The position numbers were made by a program, and so were the translations under genes. From Colimorpha sp045222795 (GTDB taxonomy: Bacteria; Bacteroidota; Bacteroidia; Bacteroidales; P3): DNA of 54,210 nucleotides. The stretch spans positions 1 to 54,210 of the forward strand of contig JBGUZF010000051.1 in assembly GCA_045222795.1 (NCBI GenBank), written 5' to 3'. This document shows positions 32,488-39,455 of this stretch, piece after piece (position 1 is the stretch's first letter; each line of letters starts with the position of its first letter). Below the pieces are notes generated by a model, which saw nothing but the letters and a program-made list of their open reading frames with translations, had not been told where the DNA came from and did not search any database.

Positions 32488-33072
32488 TTATTTACTGTTT
32501 ATTAATGTTTCCAAACGTTCAATTCGGGGTGCAAAAGTACTACTTTTTTCGGGATTCTGAGCCATTAAATTTTTATAAATGGCCAGGGCCTTGTCGTACT
32601 TGCCCTGCTTTTCGAGTATAACTGCAAGAGTCTCAGTGCCGAGGGAGGAGTCGGCCTGAAGGCTTTTTTTGTCGTTGACCTCGGGTGCCGGGGGCTCGGA
32701 CTGGGCCTTTTTCATCTCCTCGGAGGGGCCGACTTGGAGGAAATTGGACAAAATGACACTCTTGGGAGCGGTCTTGAAGGAGACCTCCTGGAAGGTGTTT
32801 ATCTCGCTGAGCACGTCGAAGGTAGGCTCCTCGACGGTGGCCACAGCCTTGTCGAGCATGGCACCGAGGGACTTGTTGTTGCACATCGAAAGCATGGCGA
32901 TGCGGCGCTCCTCGGGGGTGTCGAAATGGAAGGCGCTGTCGGCCAACAGCGTAAGCACATTGATAACAGAAGAATATGGATACTTGGCCTGCACAGCCCT
33001 CAGCCACCCGCGCTCCTGCGAGGTGAACTTCACGGGGTTGCCCATTTTCTCCACGAATTGTTTCTTGTCCAT
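32488..33072 (-). CDS. TPR-containing protein of the secG locus
   Basis: 194 aa with no signal peptide. The N-terminal half is helical and unrecognised; the C-terminus carries one TPR-like unit (ETLAVILEKQGKYDKALAIYKNLMAQNPEKS). Proteins of this shape sit directly upstream of secG in many Bacteroidales, which supports a real conserved gene, but its role is unknown. Cotranscribed with secG (16-bp gap). Confidence 0.8.
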   Translation of the reverse strand: MDKKQFVEKMGNPVKFTSQERGWLRAVQAKYPYSSVINVLTLLADSAFHFDTPEERRIAMLSMCNNKSLGAMLDKAVATVEEPTFDVLSEINTFQEVSFKTAPKSVILSNFLQVGPSEEMKKAQSEPPAPEVNDKKSLQADSSLGTETLAVILEKQGKYDKALAIYKNLMAQNPEKSSTFAPRIERLETLINSK

Positions 33073-33131
33073 ATCTTTTTCTTATTGCAATGCACTCAAT
33101 TAACAACTTTTTAAATTGCCAATTGGAAGTG

Positions 33132-33139
33132 CAAAAGTA
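33132..33139 (-). promoter_or_regulatory. -7 element for the TPR-secG-helicase operon
   Basis: TACTTTTG on the minus strand (33139-33132), 60 nt before the ATG. No convincing -33 box is seen. Confidence 0.5.
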
Positions 33140-33238
33140 CAAATATTTTTTCACATAGAGAAAAAAGAATTTATTTGCATCGCCTTATTCACTAAAACAC
33201 AGCGGCTTATATTAACCCAATAATATTTTTCAACAATT

Positions 33239-33273
33239 TTTTGTCTGTATATTGAAAAAAATGTGTACTTTTG
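33239..33273 (+). promoter_or_regulatory. promoter of rpmH
   Basis: TTTTG ending at 33243, a 22-nt spacer and TACTTTTG (33266-33273); Bacteroidota consensus. The transcript would have a leader of about 60 nt. Confidence 0.75.
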
Positions 33274-33340
33274 CACTTCCAAATTTGAGGTAAAAATGTG
33301 TGCTAACCTCTCGTAAGATAACAAAAAACAACAAGATAAA

Positions 33341-33487
33341 ATGAAGAGAACATTCCAACCCTCGCTGAGAAAAAGAGCCAACAAGCACGGTTTCCGCAAG
33401 AGAATGTCCACCGCCAACGGTAGGAAAGTGCTGGCCGCCCGCCGCCGCAAAGGCAGAAAAAGACTGACCGTCTCGGACGAGCGCTAA
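33341..33487 (+). CDS. rpmH: 50S ribosomal protein L34
   Basis: 48 aa, very basic. It begins MKRTFQPSLRKRANKHGFR and continues with MSTANGRKVLAARRRKGRKR, the universal L34 sequence. The four residues TVSDER-like at the end are normal for the phylum. Followed by a strong terminator. dnaA and rnpA are not adjacent, as is usual in Bacteroidota. Confidence 0.97.
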   Translation: MKRTFQPSLRKRANKHGFRKRMSTANGRKVLAARRRKGRKRLTVSDER

Positions 33488-33510
33488 AATGCAACGGCTT
33501 TGCTAAACGA

Positions 33511-33541
33511 AAGAAGTACCGTAAGATACTTCTTTTTTTTG
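33511..33541 (+). terminator. intrinsic terminator of rpmH
   Basis: AAGAAGTA (33511-33518) and TACTTCTT (33527-33534) form an 8-bp stem with an 8-nt loop, running into T8 (33533-33540). Confidence 0.85.
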
Positions 33542-33559
33542 TTTAAACAGATAACGGAT

Positions 33560-34981
33560 ATGAGTCGCAGAAACAGAGAACTGCCCCTGCTGGAACAGAT
33601 AGAGATCCTCGACGCCGGCGCCGAGGGGATGGCCGTTGCCAAGGTCGACGGACTTGTGGTCTTCGTGCCCTTCGTGGTGCCAGGCGACGTTGTCGACATA
33701 CAACTCTACAAGAAGAAAAAGAACTTCGCCGAGGGCCGTGCGGTGCGCTTCCACCGCATGTCGCCCCTGAGGGTGGAGCCCGTATGCCCCCACTTCGGTG
33801 TGTGCGGCGGCTGCAAGTGGCAGACAATGAGTTATGAAGCTCAGCTGCAGGCCAAGCAGCGGCAGGTGCGCGACAACCTTGAACGGCTGGGCAATGTCGA
33901 CTGCTCGGGCATGAGGCCCATCTGTGGCTCGGAGAACATATACTACTATCGCAACAAGCTGGAATTCACCTTCTCGAACCGCGCCTGGATGGACGACCCC
34001 ATGGCTCGGCGCGACGACGAGTGGGGCGCTCTGGGCTTCCACATACCGCAACTGTTCGACAAGGTGCTGCCCATAGAGCACTGCGCCCTGCAGGCCGACC
34101 CCAGCAACGCGATAAGGTTGGCGGTGAGAGATTACGCCCTAGAGCACGGTCTGTCGTGCTACGACATCCGTAATCACACGGGTTTCCTGCGCAACCTGGT
34201 GCTGCGCAACAGCTCGACAGGCGACTGGATGGTGATGGTCATCGTGGCCGAGGACAACACGGCGCGCCTCTTCCCGCTGCTCGACATGCTGCGCGAGCGC
34301 TTCCCGCAGATTACATCGCTGCAATACATCGTCAACACCAAGATGAACGACTCCTACTCCGACCTCGAGGTGCACACCTACTGCGGTGCCGACCATATCG
34401 AGGAGCGCATGGAGGGCTGGCGCGACGACCCCGCACTAAGCTTCATCGTCAATCCCAAGTCGTTCTATCAGACCAATTCGGCGCAAGCGCAGCGGCTCTA
34501 CAGCTTCGTGGCCGACCTTGCCGACCTGCAGCCCGACGACACCCTCTACGACCTCTACACTGGTACCGGTACCATTGCCCTATTCCTGGTGCGCCACGCC
34601 AAGAAGGTGGTGGGTATCGAATATGTCGAGGAAGCCATCGCCGACGCCCGCCGCAACGCCGAGCGCAACGGTTTAGGCAACACGGTGTTCTATGCCGGCG
34701 ACATGGCCAAGGTACTGACGCCAGAATTTGTGGCCGAGAACGGCAGACCCGACGTAGTGGTCACCGACCCGCCACGTGCGGGCATGCACGACAAGGTGGT
34801 GGCCCAGCTGCTCGAGATGGCTCCGAGGAAGATTGTATACGTAAGCTGCAACCCCGCCACCCAGGCCCGCGACCTGCAGATGCTTGTCGCGCGCTACGAC
34901 GTGCGCTGCATACAGCCTGTCGACATGTTCCCCCACACACAGCATGTGGAGAACATCGCCGAACTCGTTCTGGCACGTTAG
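33560..34981 (+). CDS. rlmD: 23S rRNA uracil-C5 methyltransferase (RlmD/RumA type)
   Basis: 473 aa. N-terminal TRAM domain (IEILDAGAEGMAVAKVDGLVVF), an iron-sulfur site with C76, C82, C85 and C175 (CPHFGVCGGC plus IEHC), and a SAM methyltransferase domain with LYDLYTGTGTIALFL, VTDPPRAG and the nucleophile C430 in YVSCNPATQARDL. The FPHTQHVENIAEL end is typical. The frame is open back to 33500 through the rpmH terminator, so ATG 33560 is used. Bacteroidota often have two or more RlmC/RlmD paralogs; the target U747 versus U1939 is uncertain. Confidence 0.92.
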   Translation: MSRRNRELPLLEQIEILDAGAEGMAVAKVDGLVVFVPFVVPGDVVDIQLYKKKKNFAEGRAVRFHRMSPLRVEPVCPHFGVCGGCKWQTMSYEAQLQAKQRQVRDNLERLGNVDCSGMRPICGSENIYYYRNKLEFTFSNRAWMDDPMARRDDEWGALGFHIPQLFDKVLPIEHCALQADPSNAIRLAVRDYALEHGLSCYDIRNHTGFLRNLVLRNSSTGDWMVMVIVAEDNTARLFPLLDMLRERFPQITSLQYIVNTKMNDSYSDLEVHTYCGADHIEERMEGWRDDPALSFIVNPKSFYQTNSAQAQRLYSFVADLADLQPDDTLYDLYTGTGTIALFLVRHAKKVVGIEYVEEAIADARRNAERNGLGNTVFYAGDMAKVLTPEFVAENGRPDVVVTDPPRAGMHDKVVAQLLEMAPRKIVYVSCNPATQARDLQMLVARYDVRCIQPVDMFPHTQHVENIAELVLAR

Positions 34982-35024
34982 CCCCTCCCCTTTCAAAATA
35001 AAAAATAACACTTTTTTCAACAAA

Positions 35025-35058
35025 TTTGTTTCCATAATAAAAAAAAGTGTTATCTTTG
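35025..35058 (+). promoter_or_regulatory. promoter of the T9SS-apbE-yicC unit
   Basis: TTTG (35025-35028), a 22-nt spacer and TATCTTTG (35051-35058). Confidence 0.75.
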
Positions 35059-35072
35059 CATGTTGTTCTTGA

Positions 35073-35120
35073 CCCCCAATTTGCAGGGGCGAGAATGCAC
35101 AACCTGCTAAATGGCAGGTT
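35073..35120 (+). promoter_or_regulatory. structured 5' leader of the repeat-bearing T9SS gene
   Basis: Two small hairpins lie in the roughly 95-nt leader: CCCC (35074-35077) with GGGG (35086-35089), and AACCTGC (35101-35107) with GCAGGTT (35114-35120), 6-nt loop. No T-run follows. Could stabilise the mRNA or control translation. Confidence 0.4.
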
Positions 35121-35160
35121 ATTATAAAGATAATAATAACAATAAATACAAACTAAAAAG

Positions 35161-37410
35161 ATGAAAAAAGTATTATTGAGTCTGTTAATGGCTGTTGTAT
35201 GCTTGCCCATCGCCTTCGGTCAGGCTGCCGACCGTCCTTTCGTGACAACCAGTCAGGTTTCCTGCGGACCATACACCTGGGCCGTTGACTCGGTGACCTA
35301 CACTAGCGACACCACCGTACTGGTTATTTCCGACACAGCCATCTACGTCCTCGACCTCACTGTCCGCGCCGCTTCGGGCGACACTACTCAGGTTTACGAC
35401 ACCGTCAACTGTGTCTACTACTGGAACGACAGCACCATCTGGAAGACCTCCGGTGAGCACATCGGCATCATTCCCGGCCAGAACGGTCTCTGCGACAGCA
35501 TTGTCAGAGTCAACCTGACCGTCCTCGGCGCCGACTCCTCGAACATCGACACCACGGTGTGCGACAAGTTCAGGGCTCCTTGGGGCGAGTTGCTGACCGA
35601 ATCCGTTGCTTTCGACTCGACATACACCACCACCGAGGGCTGCCAGCGCCACGATGTCGTCAACATCCGCATAGGCCACTCGTTCTCGGCCTACGAGGAA
35701 TACGATGCCGAGGGCTGCAGTTACCGTTGGAACGGCTATACCATCACCGTTGACACCGTCAAGACATACAAGTTCAAGACCAAAATAGGCAAATGCGACA
35801 GTATCTATAGAGTTAAGGTCAATCTCTCATACCGTGTTCTCAACGAGCTTAACGTCACCAACTGCGGACCCTACACCTTCCACGGCGTGAGCCGCACCAC
35901 CTCTGGCACCTACGTTGCCCGCGACACCACCATGAGCGGCAGGTGCATCACCACCGACAGCCTTATCCTCACTGTCAACCCCGTTTATTACAACGCCAAC
36001 CCCGCTGTCCGCGACGTCGAGGCCGGCTGCTACTTCACCTGGGGTGATCAGACCTACTCCGACTCCAACGTGGTGCACACCGACACCGTGCAAACCGTCA
36101 ACGGCTGCGACAGTATCGGTTCCATCCGCATCACCTCCTTCACCCACGTGGAATATGACAGCATCGACACCGCCTACTGCGGCAATTCCTACAGTTGGGC
36201 CAACCGTCAGGTGACCGCCGCCGGCGTCTATGACACCTCCATTGTCACCACTGTCAACAACAAAGCCTGCACCACCAACTACCACCTCAACCTCGCCTTC
36301 ACCGTCAACAACAGAATCCTGGATACCGTGACACGCTGCGCCACCTACACCTTCGACTTCGGCGGTCAGCGCAACGGACAGGGCTTTGGTGCAAACGACA
36401 AGGCCACCTTCACTGAGTCGGGCGTGTACGTCACCGACACCACCTACACCGACACCCTCTTCCCCGACCACAACCTCTACATCAAGAACCCCAACACTGG
36501 CTGCATCACCCTGCTGACCCTGCCGCTCGTCATCGTGGAGCCTCAGCAGCGCTACCGCAGCACTGACACCACCGTTGTGGTGGCTTGCGACAAGTACACC
36601 TTCAAGGTCGGCAAGACCTCCTCGCCCGAGTTTACCTCCGACACCAACGGCTATGTGCTGATTTATGAGAACCACAGCACCATCTACTCGGACCCCAACC
36701 GCTGCTACGACTCGATTGGTATCCTCAACCTCACCATCAACCACAGTTCCAACATCGACACTGTGGCAACAGCCTGCGACTCCTTCTACTGGGCCTTCGC
36801 CGACACCACCTTCTTCCAGTCGAAAGACTTCCGCAAGGTGATGACCGACACTGTCAATGAGGAAGGCTGCCCCTTCTACGGCCACCTCCAGCTCACCCTC
36901 CACTATACGCCCACCGTAGCCATCGAAGGCGACTGGATGCTCAAACCCGGCGAGAGCACCGTACTGCGTGCTACCACCACGACTCCCAACGTGAAGTTCC
37001 AATGGTATAAGGACAATGTGGATGCCGGTACCGACAGCACCATCACCGTCAGCGACGGCGGCAATGGAGGAAACATCAACGTGCACCTCGTCAGCAAAGT
37101 CAACAACCAGAACTGCCCCGCCGACAACTGGCTTACCGTCACCTTCACCAATGTGGGTATCGACGATGCCGAGGGTGTTGACGTGAACATCTACCCCAAC
37201 CCCGCCAACCGCATAGTCAACATCAGCTGCGGCGAGGCCATCAGCCAGGTGGTCATCTACAACGCCATCGGCCAGCAGGTGCTGGTGAACAACAACGGCG
37301 GCAACACCGTGCAGCTTGACCTCGGCAACCTCGCCGGCGGCGCCTACACGATGCGCATAGCCACTGCCGACGGCAACCACGCCACCCGCAAACTCATCGT
37401 CAGCAAATAA
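35161..37410 (+). CDS. secreted T9SS cargo with about ten Cys-pair repeats
   Basis: 749 aa. Signal peptide (MKKVLLSLLMAVVCLPIAFG). The body is about ten repeats of roughly 50 residues with a pattern like C-x-x-Y-x-W, a variable middle with T/S-x-Y, then G-C-D-S-I and an alternating hydrophobic strand such as RVNLTV. Each repeat has two Cys, likely one disulfide per beta module. Next is an Ig-like segment (KFQWYKDNVDAGTDSTI) and a T9SS type A CTD (VNIYPNPANRIVNISC to TRKLIVSK). Probably an adhesin or surface-matrix protein of the outer membrane. Its stop overlaps the apbE ATG (TAATG). Confidence 0.88.
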   Translation: MKKVLLSLLMAVVCLPIAFGQAADRPFVTTSQVSCGPYTWAVDSVTYTSDTTVLVISDTAIYVLDLTVRAASGDTTQVYDTVNCVYYWNDSTIWKTSGEHIGIIPGQNGLCDSIVRVNLTVLGADSSNIDTTVCDKFRAPWGELLTESVAFDSTYTTTEGCQRHDVVNIRIGHSFSAYEEYDAEGCSYRWNGYTITVDTVKTYKFKTKIGKCDSIYRVKVNLSYRVLNELNVTNCGPYTFHGVSRTTSGTYVARDTTMSGRCITTDSLILTVNPVYYNANPAVRDVEAGCYFTWGDQTYSDSNVVHTDTVQTVNGCDSIGSIRITSFTHVEYDSIDTAYCGNSYSWANRQVTAAGVYDTSIVTTVNNKACTTNYHLNLAFTVNNRILDTVTRCATYTFDFGGQRNGQGFGANDKATFTESGVYVTDTTYTDTLFPDHNLYIKNPNTGCITLLTLPLVIVEPQQRYRSTDTTVVVACDKYTFKVGKTSSPEFTSDTNGYVLIYENHSTIYSDPNRCYDSIGILNLTINHSSNIDTVATACDSFYWAFADTTFFQSKDFRKVMTDTVNEEGCPFYGHLQLTLHYTPTVAIEGDWMLKPGESTVLRATTTTPNVKFQWYKDNVDAGTDSTITVSDGGNGGNINVHLVSKVNNQNCPADNWLTVTFTNVGIDDAEGVDVNIYPNPANRIVNISCGEAISQVVIYNAIGQQVLVNNNGGNTVQLDLGNLAGGAYTMRIATADGNHATRKLIVSK

Positions 37411-38441
37411 TGACTATCAGTAAACACATAAGCGTTCGGCACCATCGTGCCGGACGCTTTTTTGTAACCGCACTGCTGATTGTAGCATGTTCCTGTCAAA
37501 GGACCGAGAAACCCATACAGCTATACGGCGAGGCGCAGGGGACATATTACAGCGTACAGTACTACGACGCGCAACAGCGTAACCTGCAGCCACAGGTCGA
37601 CTCGCTGCTCCATGCTTTCGACCTCTCAGCATCGCTGTGGGTCGACAGTTCGCTGCTGCGGCAGCTCAATGCCAACACTACCGACAGCCTCGATGCGGTG
37701 CTCGACAGCATGCTCCGCTATTCATTATATATATATGAATATAGCGGAGGGGCTTTCGACGTCCGTGTGGGACGCATAGTGCAGGCGTGGGGTTTCAGTT
37801 TCAAGCAGCGGAAAGAGCCCGACGACAAGGCGATGGCAGCCCTGATGGTCGCCGCCCATTCCAGCATAAATATAGTCGACGGCCGCCTTGCGAAGGAGAA
37901 CCCAGACACCGAACTTGACTTCAACGCCATAGCACAAGGCTATGCAGTAGACCTTATTGCCGCCATGCTCGACAGTCTCGGCATAGAGAGTTACCTCATA
38001 GACCTCGGCGGCGAGGTTATAGGCCGCGGCGCCAAGCCCGACGGCAGCCCCTGGCGTGTGGGCATCGAGCGTCCATCGGTCGACTCCGCCAGCGCCCCCG
38101 AGGTGCAGACGGCCATAGCCTTGCGCGACGCTTCGGTGGTGACATCGGGCAGCTACCGCAAATACTATGAGCGCGACGGCGTGCGCTATTCCCACACTAT
38201 CAATCCCGCCACAGGGCGGCCGGTGGAGCACTCGCTCCTAAGCGCCTCAGTGGTGGAGGGCAGCGCATGGCTGGCCGACGCTATGGCCACAGCATATATG
38301 GTTATGGGGCTCGAAAAGGCCAAAGAGTTTATAGCAGCACACCCCGAGGGGCCCGGTACCGACGCCGTGATGTTCATCTATGACGACAACGGTACGCTGA
38401 AGACCTACACAACACCAGCATTCGAGAAACTAATACAATAA
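37410..38441 (+). CDS. apbE: FAD:protein FMN transferase (ApbE), lipoprotein
   Basis: 343 aa. Attaches FMN covalently to Thr of Nqr/Rnf subunits in the periplasm. Lipobox LLIVAC with Cys near residue 27, then GEAQGTYYSVQYYD, LDFNAIAQGYAVDLIAAML, DLGGEVIGRGAKPDGSPW, TSGSYRKYY and HTINPATGRPVEHSLLSASV. TAATG overlap with the T9SS gene indicates reinitiation. Unusually, codons 7-18 form an intrinsic terminator hairpin (separate entry). No other in-frame start codon lies between the hairpin and the lipobox, so the start at 37410 is needed. Confidence 0.92.
   Translation: MTISKHISVRHHRAGRFFVTALLIVACSCQRTEKPIQLYGEAQGTYYSVQYYDAQQRNLQPQVDSLLHAFDLSASLWVDSSLLRQLNANTTDSLDAVLDSMLRYSLYIYEYSGGAFDVRVGRIVQAWGFSFKQRKEPDDKAMAALMVAAHSSINIVDGRLAKENPDTELDFNAIAQGYAVDLIAAMLDSLGIESYLIDLGGEVIGRGAKPDGSPWRVGIERPSVDSASAPEVQTAIALRDASVVTSGSYRKYYERDGVRYSHTINPATGRPVEHSLLSASVVEGSAWLADAMATAYMVMGLEKAKEFIAAHPEGPGTDAVMFIYDDNGTLKTYTTPAFEKLIQ
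37430..37463 (+). terminator. intrinsic terminator inside the 5' coding region of apbE
   Basis: AAGCGTTCGGCAC (37430-37442) and GTGCCGGACGCTT (37447-37459) form a 13-bp stem with one G-U pair and a 4-nt loop, followed by TTTTTT (37458-37463). It lies 20 nt after the stop of the upstream T9SS gene, where a terminator would be expected, yet within apbE. Confidence 0.8.
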
Positions 38442-38445
38442 CAAT

Positions 38446-39321
38446 ATGAAATCAATGACAGGCTACGCCAAGGTGCAGAGTACCTTGAGCGACAGGAAAG
38501 TGAACATAGAGATAAAGACTCTCAACAGCAAGCAGCTCGACCTTATCGTCAAAGTGCCCACTGCCTACCGTGCCCACGAGTTGGATATCCGCGCCATGCT
38601 GGGAAGGTTGGAGCGCGGCAAAGTGGAGTTTTTCATGAGCGAGGAGAGCAATACCGCCACCGCAGCCAGCTTCAACCGCGAACTACTGGTGGCGCGCTTC
38701 AAGGCGCTATACCCCGTGGCCGACGACCTCGCGGCCATCAGCCTCGACAGCCATCCAGCGCTATTCAATATGCTGGCATCAATGAACGACATTTGGAACA
38801 GCGCTGCCGATAGTGAGGTGTCGGATGCCGACTGGGAGATGCTGCAGGGCGACATAGAGCGCGCCATCGACCTCACCGACCAGTTCCGCAAGCACGAGGG
38901 CGATGTATTGGAAAAGGATTTCCATATACACGTGAACCTTATCGAGCAGATGCTGGGTCAGATACCGCCGTATGAGGCAGAGAGGATAGATACCGCGAAG
39001 GAGCGTTTGCGCCGTTGGCTGGCCGACCCTGCTGTGAAGGAGGTTGACCAGAATCGTTTCGAGCAGGAGCTTATATATTATCTGGAGAAGTTGGACATCA
39101 CGGAGGAGAAGGTGCGCCTACAGAAGCATATCGACTATTTCCGCCAGACGATGGCCGAGGAGCCTTCATGCGGGAAGAAGCTGGGGTTTGTGGCGCAGGA
39201 GATGGGACGCGAGATCAACACCACGGGTTCGAAGGCAAACCACGTGGAGATACAGAAGCTGGTGGTGGGGATGAAGGATGAGTTGGAGAAGATTAAGGAG
39301 CAGCTGGGGAATGTGCTGTAG
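38446..39321 (+). CDS. YicC family endoribonuclease
   Basis: 291 aa. Starts MKSMTGYAKVQ, the hallmark of YicC/YloC, with EIKTLNSKQLDLIVKVP and a conserved C-terminal block (ETNTTGSKANHVEIQKLVV-like REINTTGSKANHVEIQ). YicC proteins are reported to be endoribonucleases, with YicC of E. coli acting on sRNAs. Four bases after apbE, so same transcript. Confidence 0.93.
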   Translation: MKSMTGYAKVQSTLSDRKVNIEIKTLNSKQLDLIVKVPTAYRAHELDIRAMLGRLERGKVEFFMSEESNTATAASFNRELLVARFKALYPVADDLAAISLDSHPALFNMLASMNDIWNSAADSEVSDADWEMLQGDIERAIDLTDQFRKHEGDVLEKDFHIHVNLIEQMLGQIPPYEAERIDTAKERLRRWLADPAVKEVDQNRFEQELIYYLEKLDITEEKVRLQKHIDYFRQTMAEEPSCGKKLGFVAQEMGREINTTGSKANHVEIQKLVVGMKDELEKIKEQLGNVL

Positions 39322-39406
39322 GAGGGAAAGAGCTGAAGAGGGAAAGAGTTGAAGAGTTGAGGAGATAAGACAATAGCTATTATATCTATTCGCATAACTG
39401 CACAAC

Positions 39407-39436
39407 AAAAAAGGCACCCGATTGGGTGCCTTTTTT
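39407..39436. terminator. bidirectional terminator between yicC and the large T9SS gene
   Basis: GGCACCC (39413-39419), loop GATT, GGGTGCC (39424-39430), flanked by A6 (39407-39412) and T6 (39431-39436), so it works for both converging genes. Confidence 0.9.
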
Positions 39437-39455
39437 GTTATCGTGCTAAATTGGA

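Noticed and set aside
35827..37380. 517-codon minus-strand frame opposite the repeat T9SS gene
   Set aside because: Val/Gly/Asp-rich shadow with no start context or homology; the plus strand is a coherent secreted protein.
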